Numbered from the stretch's first letter, positions 23,262 through 29,844 are shown. The stretch: 29,844 nt of DNA from Candidatus Gastranaerophilales bacterium (GCA_910587245.1 CAJULX010000022.1:1-29844); one strand, 5' to 3'. The notes: generated by a model from the letters alone, not told the origin. A program made the numbers and translations.

Positions 23262-24269
23262 ATGGCAAAAAAAGTTGCGATTAACGGTTTTGGAAGAATT
23301 GGCAGAAATACTTTACGTGCTGCCATCAGAGAAGGCATTTTTGATAAAATTGATTACGTTGCAATCAATGACCCGGGTTTAACCCCTGCAAACGCTGCTC
23401 ATGTTTTCAAATATGACTCAGTTATGGGTAAATTCTGCGGTACTGTTGAAGTTGCTGAAGACGGTCTTGTAATCAACGGCAAGAAAATCTTATTCTTCGC
23501 TGAAAAAGACCCTGCAAACTTACCCTGGGCAAAACTTGGTGTTGAAGTAGTTATTGAATCAACAGGTTTCTATACAGATGCTACAAAAGCTGCTGCACAC
23601 ATTCAAGCAGGTGCTAAAAAAGTTATCATTTCAGCTCCCGCTAAAAACGAAGACAAAACAATCGTTCTCGGCGTTAACGAAAATGAATATGATCCTGCTA
23701 AACACAACGTTATTTCAATGGCATCTTGCACAACAAACTGCTTAGCACCTGTTGCTAAAGTTATTGCTGAAAAATTCGGCGTTGTAAAAGGCTTAATGAC
23801 AACTGTTCACAGCTACACAGGTGACCAAAGAATCTTAGATGCAGGCCACAAAGACCCGAGACGTGCTCGCGCAGGCGCTTTAAACATTGTTCCTACAACA
23901 ACCGGCGCTGCTAAAGCTGTTGCTCTTGTTCTTCCTGAATTAAAAGGAAAATTAAACGGTTTTGCTATGAGAGTTCCTACTCCTGACGTTTCAGTTGTAG
24001 ACGTTGTATTTGAAACAGAAAAACCTGTTACGGCAGAATCAGTAAATGCTGCTCTTAAAGAAGCTGCTGACGGCCATGTATTATGCTATTCTGAAGAACC
24101 GCTTGTATCTTCTGATTATATCGGCTCTTCTCAATCTTCAACCGTAGATGCTGCTCTTACAATGACTATGGGTGACAATATGGTTAAAGTTGTTTCTTGG
24201 TATGATAACGAAATGGGTTATTCAACAAGACTTGCTGAAACAACATTAATGGTTGCTTCAAAACTGTAG
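23262..24269 (+). CDS. gap: Glyceraldehyde-3-phosphate dehydrogenase, type I
   Basis: A 335-residue cytosolic GAPDH that oxidises glyceraldehyde 3-phosphate with phosphate to 1,3-bisphosphoglycerate. MAKKVAINGFGRIGRN is the dinucleotide-binding start, AINDPG (about 31-36) places an Asp after the second strand, which favours NAD, SMASCTTNCLAP carries the catalytic cysteine, and HSYTGDQRILD, RRARAGALNIVPT and the final SWYDNEMGYSTRL are all present. ATG 23262 is chosen over the in-frame 23196 because it follows AGAAGGAGAAG and gives the normal N-terminus. Its codon use is markedly richer in GCT, GTT and AAC-type codons than its neighbours, as expected of an abundant protein. Followed by a strong terminator. 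Confidence 0.98.
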   Translation: MAKKVAINGFGRIGRNTLRAAIREGIFDKIDYVAINDPGLTPANAAHVFKYDSVMGKFCGTVEVAEDGLVINGKKILFFAEKDPANLPWAKLGVEVVIESTGFYTDATKAAAHIQAGAKKVIISAPAKNEDKTIVLGVNENEYDPAKHNVISMASCTTNCLAPVAKVIAEKFGVVKGLMTTVHSYTGDQRILDAGHKDPRRARAGALNIVPTTTGAAKAVALVLPELKGKLNGFAMRVPTPDVSVVDVVFETEKPVTAESVNAALKEAADGHVLCYSEEPLVSSDYIGSSQSSTVDAALTMTMGDNMVKVVSWYDNEMGYSTRLAETTLMVASKL

Positions 24270-24278
24270 TAAAATCTT

Positions 24279-24314
24279 AAAGGGTTTCTTAATTAAAATA
24301 AGAAACCCTTTTTT
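24279..24314 (+). terminator. Intrinsic terminator of gap
   Basis: AAAGGGTTTCTTA (24279-24291) and TAAGAAACCCTTT (24299-24311) form a perfect 13-bp stem with a short loop, followed by further T. Confidence 0.9.
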
Positions 24315-24333
24315 AAAATATTAAAAATATGTT

Positions 24334-24402
24334 ATACTTAAAATATAAGTATGAAACTATTGCTGAATTAATTATTTATTGTTGAAAATTCTGCTGAATT
24401 AA
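24334..24402. repeat. Palindrome and direct repeats upstream of the response regulator
   Basis: ATACTTA (24334-24340) and TAAGTAT (24346-24352) form a 7-base inverted repeat. TGCTGAATTAA occurs at 24361-24371 and 24392-24402, 31 bases apart (three helical turns), with a degenerate copy TGTTGAAAATT at 24380. These are candidate regulator sites in the gap-to-regulator interval. Confidence 0.45.
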
Positions 24403-24420
24403 AAAAAAGAGGTGCTTATT

Positions 24421-24531
24421 TTGGTTTTCAAAAATGAAATGTTAAATAACCGGATGAATAATACCAGCTATGATACTATCTGCCTTCTTATAAAGATTAT
24501 ACTTTCGGGTAATATCAGAATTACAACTTAA
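24421..24531 (+). CDS. Possible 36-residue leader peptide or small protein
   Basis: TTG 24421 follows AAAAGAGGTG with six bases of spacing, an excellent ribosome site. The frame begins MVFKNEMLNNRMNN, has a mildly hydrophobic YDTICLLIKIILSG middle and stops at TAA 24529-24531, 52 bases before the regulator's ATG. No family recognised. The ribosome site is the main evidence; it may be a leader ORF of the regulator transcript. Confidence 0.4.
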   Translation: MVFKNEMLNNRMNNTSYDTICLLIKIILSGNIRITT

Positions 24532-24583
24532 TTTGTAGTATTAACTTAACAATAAATAAGTTCTTGTGAAAGGTTATAAAAAT

Positions 24584-25279
24584 ATGGCAACAAAAACTGT
24601 TCAAACAAAAGTAAACCCGATAAAAGTTATTATAGTTGAGGATTATAAGCTTACCCGTGTCGGGCTTCGTTATGCTCTTAACGAATTTGAACATATAGAT
24701 GTAATCGGCGAGGCCGAATCGGGTGAAGCAGGTCTTGAATTTATTAAAAAAGAAAATCCGGATGTTATTTTGATGGATTTGGGTTTACCGGGCATGAACG
24801 GACTTGAAGCCACAATGAAGGCTAAAGAAATTTGCCCTGATGTTAAAGTGATTATTTTAACATCTCACGAAAGAGAAGAAGAAGTGCTTGCAGCGCTTGG
24901 TTCAGGGGCAATAGCTTATTGTCTTAAGGATATTGACCCGAAAGCATTATCCGAGGTTATAAGGTCTGTAGCGCAGGGTGCCTGCTGGATTGACCCGAAC
25001 GTTGCAAAACTCGCTTTAAAATTATTCCCGAAGCCTGAAAATGTAAAACTCTTAAATGACCATGAACAGGCTGACCCTAAAGGACACCTTACAGATAGAG
25101 AGACAGAAGTATTAAAGCTTCTTGTAAAAGGAAAAAGTAACACTGAAATTGCAAAAGAATTGATAGTTTCAGTGCACACGGCAAAAGCGCATGTCTGCAG
25201 TATTTTACAAAAATTATGCGTGGATGACCGTGTACAGGCGGCGGTTAAAGCCATTAAAGAAGGTATCGTGCAAGGATAG
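24584..25279 (+). CDS. NarL/FixJ-family response regulator
   Basis: A 231-residue two-domain regulator. The receiver domain (12-135) has acidic residues E19-D20, phospho-acceptor D65 in VILMDLGLPGMNG, ILTSH, and the conserved lysine in YCLKDIDP. The LuxR-type HTH (about 165-230) reads LTDRETEVLKLLVKGKSNTEIAKELIVSVHTAKAHVCSILQKL, which is canonical. The linker contains a LALKLFPKPENVKL segment similar to cyanobacterial NarL-type regulators. ATG 24584 follows AAAGG; GTG 24566 is an alternative. No histidine kinase is in the window, so it is an orphan here. Direct repeats upstream may be its own operator. Followed by a strong terminator. Confidence 0.92.
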   Translation: MATKTVQTKVNPIKVIIVEDYKLTRVGLRYALNEFEHIDVIGEAESGEAGLEFIKKENPDVILMDLGLPGMNGLEATMKAKEICPDVKVIILTSHEREEEVLAALGSGAIAYCLKDIDPKALSEVIRSVAQGACWIDPNVAKLALKLFPKPENVKLLNDHEQADPKGHLTDRETEVLKLLVKGKSNTEIAKELIVSVHTAKAHVCSILQKLCVDDRVQAAVKAIKEGIVQG

Positions 25280-25300
25280 AAACGGTATTGATTTTATGAA

Positions 25301-25326
25301 AACGCTCCTTTTAAGGAGCGTTTTTT
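25301..25326 (+). terminator. Intrinsic terminator of the response regulator
   Basis: AACGCTCCTT and AAGGAGCGTT form a perfect 10-bp stem around TT, followed by a T run to 25327. Confidence 0.92.
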
Positions 25327-25375
25327 GTTTTTTAAAAGCGTGCTGTTATTTGTCTTATCTTTGCATTTTCTCTCC

Positions 25376-25492
25376 ATAAACTTATTTTACAAACAGGACA
25401 CGGTATTCCTCCGGTCAAAGTCCGGCTACGAAGTTCAAAATTAAACAGCCGACACGAATTTTTAACGGTCCTTTATTGTAAAACAAGTTTAT
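25376..25492. repeat. 117-base element with 17-base terminal inverted repeats
   Basis: 25376-25392 (ATAAACTTATTTTACAA) and 25476-25492 are complementary at 16 of 17 positions. Nested pairs follow: AGGAC (25395-25399) with GTCCT (25468-25472), and CGGCT (25423-25427) with AGCCG (25447-25451). The centre is less AT-rich than the arms. It could be a structured RNA or a miniature inverted-repeat element. No clear target-site duplication, coding frame or known RNA family is visible. Confidence 0.55.
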
Positions 25493-25550
25493 TACAAGAA
25501 AATAACAATCTTTAAATCAACTAAAAATCAAAACTGCAGTAAAAACATGT

Positions 25551-25741
25551 AAGCCTTAATAATAAAAATTTATAGCATTAAGCATAAGCGAATAATAATT
25601 TCTTAGTGAACATAAGTATGAGCGTGTTTGAGTTGGCGCGCTTATCGGCTTAAGCGCCAACGAGTTTGCGAACAATAAAAGGTGAACTTAGAAATTATAT
25701 GAGTGTTGCCAAACTGCTATAAATTTTAATTATTAAGGCTT
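25551..25741. mobile_element. MITE-like element with 27-base terminal inverted repeats
   Basis: 25551-25577 (starting AAGCCTTAATAATA, ending TTTATAGCA) and 25715-25741 are complementary at 26 of 27 positions, enclosing 191 bases. Inside are a second inverted repeat ATAATTTCT (25595-25603) with AGAAATTAT (25690-25698), and a GC-rich hairpin GTTGGCG...CTTA/TAAGCGCCAAC (25632-25661). There is no reading frame. Nested palindromes and length fit a non-autonomous miniature transposon or repeat; no target-site duplication was seen. Confidence 0.6.
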
Positions 25742-25763
25742 CTAAGAAACACATAGCTATTAG

Positions 25764-25784
25764 ATGCTGAAACAAGTTCAGCAT
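25764..25784. repeat. Short palindrome of the TTCAGCAT type
   Basis: ATGCTGAA-acaag-TTCAGCAT is a perfect 8-bp dyad followed by GACGGGG. Sequences of this kind (C/GCTGAA...TTCAG, then GATGACGG-like) recur as dispersed intergenic repeats in many bacterial genomes; this is from general knowledge and not checked here. Confidence 0.5.
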
Positions 25785-25872
25785 GACGGGGAAATAAAGA
25801 CTGTGGTCGTTTCTCCCTCACGATGGCGTATATTGTTTTGTTGTTTCTGCTGTTGATTTTTGCTAAAGGAAA

Positions 25873-25892
25873 GGGACTGCAATTGCAGCCCC
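25873..25892 (-). terminator. Possible terminator of the ORF6N gene
   Basis: GGGACTGCAATTGCAGCCCC is palindromic apart from one pair near each end. On the minus strand it is followed by TTTCCTTT, a partial T run. The rest of 25880-25941 holds a weak GCCC/GGGT dyad and nothing else. Confidence 0.4.
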
Positions 25893-25941
25893 TGAGATCA
25901 AACTAAATATAACCCAGTTTGCGGGCTTTAGTCTAATGAAT

Positions 25942-26283
25942 CTATGATTTAAACCCTATTTTGTTAGGTTTTGTCCTGTCTGATAAAAGCGCCAGCGCCT
26001 TGTTTATTTCGGCAATGTAGGCATTATTTTCCTTGCAATGCTGCATAAAGTATTGTTCCAATTCAGCTATTTTTGAGGTCACAAATTGTGACCTCAAAAA
26101 TAGCCACTCATTTTCATCAAGCTGAAACATAAAATCTTCAGGAAATCTTTCAATGTTTCTCTTAACTGCTTGATTTAGTTTTTTTGTTTCAACCTCATAA
26201 AGCTTTGCTAAATCGCTATCCAACATTACTTTATGTCCGCGTATTTGATAAATCAGCTTCTGAATTTGCACAATATTGTTCAA
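25942..26283 (-). CDS. ORF6N-domain protein, shortened
   Basis: A 113-residue protein whose first 70 residues are a typical ORF6N DNA-binding domain: IYQIRGHKVMLDSDLAKLYEVETKKLNQAVKRNIERFPEDFMFQL, then LRSQFVTS. Full-length relatives continue with a GGRRYLPYAFTEQG-type segment and a longer helical region; here it is replaced by KIAELEQYF and a short tail ending PNKIGFKS, so the middle appears deleted. ORF6N/KilA-N proteins are common in phages and genomic islands. The codons for LRSQFVTS form a perfect 18-bp hairpin (26066-26104). TTG 26283 is preferred because AGAGGA lies eight bases upstream; the longer TTG start at 26313 lies within another hairpin. The gene is flanked by CAAACTAAATAT at 25899 and 26341. 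Confidence 0.75.
   Translation of the reverse strand: MNNIVQIQKLIYQIRGHKVMLDSDLAKLYEVETKKLNQAVKRNIERFPEDFMFQLDENEWLFLRSQFVTSKIAELEQYFMQHCKENNAYIAEINKALALLSDRTKPNKIGFKS
26066..26104. repeat. Perfect 18-bp hairpin inside the ORF6N gene
   Basis: Left arm 26066-26083 ends GAGGTCACA, loop AAT, right arm 26087-26104 starts TGTGACCTC; all 18 pairs match. It encodes the LRSQFVTS stretch. The core differs from the terminator hairpin at 26369-26395 by a paired C-G to T-A change. Confidence 0.85.
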
Positions 26284-26299
26284 ACTAAGTATCCTCTTG

Positions 26300-26329
26300 T
26301 TTTGAGGCCGCAAATCGCTGTCTCAAAAA
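26300..26329. repeat. Imperfect hairpin related to the ORF6N hairpin
   Basis: TTTTGAGGCCGCAAATC followed by GCTGTCTCAAAA is a decayed version of the same palindrome (TGAGG...CAAAT...CTCA). It lies just upstream of the ORF6N start. Confidence 0.5.
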
Positions 26330-26362
26330 ATTAAAAATTCCAAACTAAATATTTTAAAATTT

Positions 26363-26395
26363 AAAAAAGGTGAGGTCATAAATTATGACCTCACC
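26363..26395 (-). terminator. Intrinsic terminator of the glutamate synthase-type gene
   Basis: GGTGAGGTCATA (26369-26380) and TATGACCTCACC (26384-26395) form a 12-bp stem with loop AAT. On the minus strand it is followed by six T, nine bases after the stop codon. Confidence 0.85.
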
Positions 26396-26403
26396 CAAAA
26401 TCT

Positions 26404-27774
26404 CTATCCTAAAGCTTCAATTATAGCCTTAGCCGCTCTTTTGCCTGCGCCCATCGCATTAATTGCCGTAGATTCGCCCAAAGGAGCCACATCGCCGCCT
26501 GCATAAACATTTGTTACCGATGTTTCGCCTTTTTCATTAATTACGATATAACCTTTTCTGTCGCAATTAATATCGATTTTATCAGCCGCGCATGATTTTT
26601 GAATAATCGGGTTCGGACCTGTTCCAAGCGCTACAATAACGGTATCAACATCCATTGTTTCATAGGTGCCTGTGCCTACGGGGCGTCTTCTTCCGGATTC
26701 GTCAGGTTCACCGAGTTCCATTACTTCAAACACCATGCCGTCAACATATCCGTCTTTTTCTTTAATTTCATAAGGAGCTCTTAAAAGCTTAAAAATAACC
26801 CCTTCTTCTTTAGCATGGCGGATTTCTTCTTTTCTTGCGGGAAGTTCTTCTTCCGTTCTTCTGTAAACAATGTATACTTCCTCATAGCCCACGCGCACAG
26901 CAGTTCTTGCCGCATCCATCGCAACGTTTCCGCCGCCTATAATTGCCGCTTTTTTGCCTACTTTTAAAGGCGTCGGAGTTGTATCGGAATTTGCCTGCAT
27001 AAGGTTCACACGGGTTAAAAATTCATTAGCGCTGTATACACTGTTTAAATTTTCCCCTTTAATTCCCATCATTTTCGGAAGCCCTGCGCCGGAGCAGATG
27101 AAAATAGCGTCATATCCTTCTTCTTCAAGCTGTTTTAAGGTGATAGATTTTCCCACAACAACGTTTTTCTCAAATTTAACGCCGATTTCCTTTAAACTTT
27201 CGATTTCTCTGTCTAAAACGGTTCTTGGCAGCCTGAAAGGAGGAATGCCGTATCTTAATACACCGCCTAATTTATGAAGCGCTTCAAATACCGTAACTTC
27301 AAATCCTGCGTTTCTAAGGTCAGCCGCCGCACTCATCCCCGCACAGCCTGAGCCTACAATTGCCACCTTTTTACCGTTCGGTTTGATTTCGCATTTTAAA
27401 GGTGCGGAATTATCTCCCACAAATCTTTCAAGTGAACCGATAGCAACGGATTTTCCTTTAATTCCCAGAACGCATTTTCCTTCGCATTGTCTTTCCTGCG
27501 GGCAAATTCTTCCGCAAACGGAAGGAAGCATGTTTGATTGTCTTATTATTTCACCTGCTTTTTGGAAGTTTTCGTTTTTAATTTCCTGTATAAAATCAGG
27601 AATATTGACATTTACAGGGCAGCCCTTTTTACACATAGGGTTTTTGCAGTTTAAACAGCGGCTTGCTTCAGCCAGTGCCTGTTCTTTTGTAAAGTTTTCT
27701 TCAACAGCTTCAAAATTGCTTCGTCTTTGTACCGCATCCTGTTCAACAGGTCTTTGACGTTCTGTTTGTGCCAT
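26404..27774 (-). CDS. gltA: NADPH-dependent glutamate synthase-type flavoprotein (GltD/GltA family)
   Basis: A 456-residue FAD and iron-sulfur oxidoreductase, TIGR01316-like. Eight N-terminal cysteines (40, 43, 48, 52, 87, 91, 97, 101) fit two 4Fe-4S clusters, in CLNCKNPMCKKGCP and CGRICPQERQCEGKC. FAD binds at VAIVGSGCAGMSAA (137-150) and NADPH at AAIIGGGNVAMDAARTAVR; NVYAGGDVAPL closes the FAD site. It may carry electrons to a glutamate synthase large subunit, or be the large subunit of an NfnAB/SudAB-type complex; no partner is adjacent. The gltA name is the family's and is not citrate synthase. ATG 27774 has GGGGAG ten bases upstream, divergent from the HAD gene. Confidence 0.88.
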   Translation of the reverse strand: MAQTERQRPVEQDAVQRRSNFEAVEENFTKEQALAEASRCLNCKNPMCKKGCPVNVNIPDFIQEIKNENFQKAGEIIRQSNMLPSVCGRICPQERQCEGKCVLGIKGKSVAIGSLERFVGDNSAPLKCEIKPNGKKVAIVGSGCAGMSAAADLRNAGFEVTVFEALHKLGGVLRYGIPPFRLPRTVLDREIESLKEIGVKFEKNVVVGKSITLKQLEEEGYDAIFICSGAGLPKMMGIKGENLNSVYSANEFLTRVNLMQANSDTTPTPLKVGKKAAIIGGGNVAMDAARTAVRVGYEEVYIVYRRTEEELPARKEEIRHAKEEGVIFKLLRAPYEIKEKDGYVDGMVFEVMELGEPDESGRRRPVGTGTYETMDVDTVIVALGTGPNPIIQKSCAADKIDINCDRKGYIVINEKGETSVTNVYAGGDVAPLGESTAINAMGAGKRAAKAIIEALG

Positions 27775-27800
27775 ATTCGTTTATCTCCCCTTTGTTATTA

Positions 27801-27836
27801 TTTACCGTTTATAAATATATAGTATAATAAAAACAA
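27801..27836. promoter_or_regulatory. Overlapping divergent promoters between the glutamate synthase-type and HAD genes
   Basis: Plus strand: TATAAT (27823-27828) with TTTACC (27801-27806) 16 bases upstream. Minus strand: TTGTTT (27831-27836) and TATAAA (27808-27813) with 17 bases between. The two overlap, so polymerase binding may be mutually exclusive. Confidence 0.5.
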
Positions 27837-27859
27837 CTGTATGAAAACAAGGTGTAATT

Positions 27860-28711
27860 TTGAATAAAATAAAACTCATAGTATCTGATATCGACGGAAC
27901 GATTTTAAACGAAAAATGCGAATGTTCGCCCCGCGTAAGAAATGCTCTGGATGAAGCCCAAAAGCTTGGTATAAAAGTAGTTTTGGCTACAGGCAGAATG
28001 TTTATGGGGGCAGATCCCGTTCGTGAAAAACTAGGGCTTAATACCCCCGTTATATGCTATCAGGGTGCTATGGTGCGTCAGGGCGATAATATTTTATACC
28101 AAAATGCCGTTGATCATTCTCTTGCACGTGAAATTATTGAAATTTCAAGGCACAAGGGGTTTCATTTAAATCTTTATAATAACGACACTTTAATTGTTGA
28201 AGACGATAATAAGCAATATATGAAAGACTATACGCAGGGGCGTTTTACCACATATAGAGTTGTTAAAAGCTTTGATGATGTTGAACTTGGAGATGTTTCA
28301 AAACTTCTTTGCATTACATATAACGAAGATGAAATAATCCGTTTGCAAAAAGAACTCTCGAAGCAATTTGAAGGCAGGCTTGCAATAGTGCGCAGCCATA
28401 AATATTACCTTGAATTTACCGATATCAAGGCTACAAAAGGCAATGCGATGAACTTCTTAAAAGAATTATGGAATATAAAAACGGAAGAAGTTTTTGCCTC
28501 AGGTGATCAGGATAACGATTACGATTTATTAAAAAATGCAGGTGTAAAAATTGCCATGGGTAATGCCAGCGAAAAATTAAAAACAATCGCAGATTATATT
28601 TGCCCGACAATCCACGAAGACGGGCTTGCCGCCGCTATTGAAAAATATATTTTAAACCCTGCAGGTCTGAATTCAGGCGATACTTATACTACAAAAGGCG
28701 GCGCACAATGA
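27860..28711 (+). CDS. Cof-type HAD-IIB phosphatase
   Basis: A 283-residue haloacid dehalogenase-superfamily phosphatase with a C2B cap. Motif I is IVSDIDGTIL (D10 and D12), motif II is LATGRMF, motif III includes the lysine in KATKGNAMNFL, and motif IV is SGDQDNDYDLL. Typical substrates are sugar phosphates, FMN or PLP. The last 25 residues (AGLNSGDTYTTKGGAQ) are an unusual tail with no motif. Start TTG 27860 with AGGTG five bases upstream. Its stop overlaps the ispF start by four bases (ATGA), so translation is coupled. Substrate unknown. Confidence 0.88.
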   Translation: MNKIKLIVSDIDGTILNEKCECSPRVRNALDEAQKLGIKVVLATGRMFMGADPVREKLGLNTPVICYQGAMVRQGDNILYQNAVDHSLAREIIEISRHKGFHLNLYNNDTLIVEDDNKQYMKDYTQGRFTTYRVVKSFDDVELGDVSKLLCITYNEDEIIRLQKELSKQFEGRLAIVRSHKYYLEFTDIKATKGNAMNFLKELWNIKTEEVFASGDQDNDYDLLKNAGVKIAMGNASEKLKTIADYICPTIHEDGLAAAIEKYILNPAGLNSGDTYTTKGGAQ

Positions 28712-29181
28712 GGATAGGACAAGGGTATGACCTGCATAAGCTTGTTGCAGACAGAGATTTAATTTTAGGCGGGGTGAAAATCCCTTACAATCTCGGGCTT
28801 TTGGGGCATTCGGACGCCGATGTACTTACTCATGCCATAATTGATGCAATTTTTGGCGCAATAGCAGACGGTGATATAGGGCGCCATTTTCCGGATACTG
28901 ACCTGAAATATAAAGGTGCAGACAGTATTCGGCTTCTTATTGAAGCGGGTGAAATTCTTAAAAATAAAGGGTATAAAATTATCAACATTGATTCTACAAT
29001 AATTGCGCAGGCGCCAAAGCTCGCTCCCCATGTGGATTTGATGCGTGAAAACATTGCAAATGCGCTTAAAATCGGCATAAATGATGTTTCAATTAAGGCT
29101 AAAACTAATGAAGGCGTTGATTCAACGGGTAAAAAAGAAGCAATTCAGACCTTTGCTATAGTTTTAATTGATAAAATATAA
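28708..29181 (+). CDS. ispF: 2-C-methyl-D-erythritol 2,4-cyclodiphosphate synthase
   Basis: A 157-residue IspF of normal length, a trimeric enzyme of the non-mevalonate (MEP) isoprenoid pathway that cyclises CDP-ME 2-phosphate with loss of CMP. The zinc ligands D8 and H10 (GYDLH) and H42 (DADVLTHAI) are present, IGRHFPDTD (57-65) is the family motif, and KAKTNEGVDSTGKKEAI near the end matches the T-N-E-x-x-x-x-G-x-x-E signature with slight differences. The ATG overlaps the HAD stop codon. This shows that isoprenoids are made by the MEP route. Confidence 0.95.
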   Translation: MRIGQGYDLHKLVADRDLILGGVKIPYNLGLLGHSDADVLTHAIIDAIFGAIADGDIGRHFPDTDLKYKGADSIRLLIEAGEILKNKGYKIINIDSTIIAQAPKLAPHVDLMRENIANALKIGINDVSIKAKTNEGVDSTGKKEAIQTFAIVLIDKI

Positions 29182-29235
29182 TTTCGATAAATCTTAAAAT
29201 TTGTAACCTTAACTTAAAAAAACTTAAAATATTTT

Positions 29236-29556
29236 TTAACAGCAAGTCATTGTTTTTACAAGGTTGCTTACAATCTCTAAATCCCTTTTATCAAGGGTGT
29301 TTATGGCGGTTTGGATATATTTTATGGTGCTTTTCTTATCGGGCGCCCTGTCTACAAAAAGGTCCGAAACATCTACATCGAGTGTTTTTGCAATTGCTAT
29401 TAAATTTTCCTCTTTCGGGAAATTAAGCCCTGTTTCAATACGGGCAATACTTACAGGCTCAATCCCCACCTTTTCTGCAAGCTGTGCCTGTGTCCATTTC
29501 CTTGCTTTTCTGATTTTTTTGATATTTTTTCCGATTATATTTTTCAAATCAGCCAC
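29236..29556 (-). CDS. XRE-family helix-turn-helix regulator
   Basis: A 106-residue protein with an N-terminal Cro/CI-type HTH: GKNIKKIRKARKWTQAQLAEKVGIEPVSIARIETGLNFPKEENLIAIAKTLDVDVSDLF (about 9-67). The C-terminal 35 residues (KSTIKYIQTAINTLDKRDLEIVSNLVKTMTCC) form helices that may dimerise, ending in two cysteines. The start is GTG 29556 with AAGGA six bases upstream; no ATG is available in frame. It stands alone and divergent from the prepilin-like gene. Cluster is otherwise unrelated; target genes unknown. Confidence 0.85.
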   Translation of the reverse strand: MADLKNIIGKNIKKIRKARKWTQAQLAEKVGIEPVSIARIETGLNFPKEENLIAIAKTLDVDVSDLFVDRAPDKKSTIKYIQTAINTLDKRDLEIVSNLVKTMTCC

Positions 29557-29729
29557 TTTTCATCCTTCCTGCTTAAAGAATAAGGGCATATTGATATTAA
29601 ATAAATTACCCGATAAGATAATTTTTGTTGCAAAATTTATCGTGATATGTAAAAATGTAAGTAAATTATTTAACTTGTCATGTTATAAAATGTGTAATTT
29701 TTTATAATTGTTCATCTGAAAGGGAAAAA

Positions 29730-29844
29730 ATGTTCATCGTAAAAAAAATTTCCAAAGCAGAACGATGTTCTGCGCATAAAGGTTTATTCGCCTTTTCATT
29801 AGTAGAAATGCTTATGGCACTTCTTGTTGCTTCATTATTACTTG
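29730..29844 (+). CDS. Type IV prepilin-like protein, N-terminal part (cut by window end)
   Basis: ATG 29730 follows AAAGGG with good spacing. The leader MFIVKKISKAERCSAHKG is basic, and the segment LFAFSLVEMLMALLVAS is a class III prepilin signal: the glutamate is at +5 if cleavage is after alanine (FA|FSLVE), where glycine is more usual. The hydrophobic helix after it is the N-terminal core of pilins and pseudopilins of type IV pili or type II secretion. Only 38 codons are in the window, so pilin, minor pilin or pseudopilin cannot be separated. The atypical Ala before the cleavage site favours a minor pilin or pseudopilin. Confidence 0.8.
   Translation, partial: MFIVKKISKAERCSAHKGLFAFSLVEMLMALLVASLLL

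Noticed and set aside
25376..25492. 6S RNA or signal recognition particle RNA
   Set aside because: The SRP GGAAG-type loop and its flanks are absent, and the element is shorter than 6S RNA without its central bulge pattern.
1..29844. CRISPR array
   Set aside because: No regularly spaced direct repeats with unique spacers were seen anywhere in the window.

Overview
The window is a 29.8 kb chromosomal stretch of a low-GC, diderm-like bacterium, dominated by housekeeping genes (ribosomal L1 end, groES-groEL, mutS2, gap, ispF, two tRNA-Gly). The envelope genes (heptose-kinase-like PfkB, O-antigen ligase-like, GtrA, GT39-like and GT8 proteins), a DUF4330 protein, a NarL-type regulator and a prepilin-like protein would fit a gut Vampirovibrionia/Melainabacteria (Gastranaerophilales). 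That placement is an inference from gene content and base composition, not a search.

Layout. 1-2.5 kb: the 3' end of rplA and its terminator, with a GtrA-like frame running over that terminator, then a convergent polytopic glycosyltransferase. 2.6-5.1 kb: a PLP aminotransferase followed by an ATP-grasp ligase of unknown substrate. 5.07-5.46 kb: a compact structured locus with a 31-residue hydrophobic peptide under a sequestered, very strong Shine-Dalgarno, and a convergent antisense RNA with its own promoter and terminator. It reads as a type I toxin-antitoxin module and is the best candidate for an undescribed system here. 5.5-9.6 kb, minus strand: a TIGR04076 protein, a membrane/kelch-like protein, groEL and groES. 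9.8-10.2 kb: a small XRE regulator divergent from a possible small gene.

10.2-20.3 kb is a minus-strand cluster, in transcription order: SF1 helicase-nuclease, mutS2, RfaE1-like kinase, DUF4330 protein, O-antigen ligase-like protein, and an amidohydrolase that has lost several expected active-site residues. 20.4-20.8 kb holds tRNA-Gly(TCC), a duplicated piece of its 3' half, a terminator, and tRNA-Gly(CCC). 20.9-23.1 kb: a sugar O-acetyltransferase behind a MerR-like promoter, a GT8 glycosyltransferase, a LOG-family protein and a 28-residue membrane peptide. 23.3-25.3 kb: gap, a possible short leader ORF and a NarL-type response regulator.

25.3-26.4 kb is a repeat-rich island with two nested inverted-repeat elements, a palindrome of a widespread type, and an ORF6N gene that is short and carries a perfect hairpin related to two others nearby. 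26.4-29.8 kb returns to core genes: an NADPH-dependent glutamate synthase-type flavoprotein, a Cof-type HAD phosphatase overlapping ispF, an XRE regulator, and the start of a prepilin-like gene cut by the window edge.

Most real genes have convincing Shine-Dalgarno sites, and several start at TTG or GTG. Strong intrinsic terminators follow rplA, groEL, the first tRNA, gap, the response regulator and the glutamate synthase gene.
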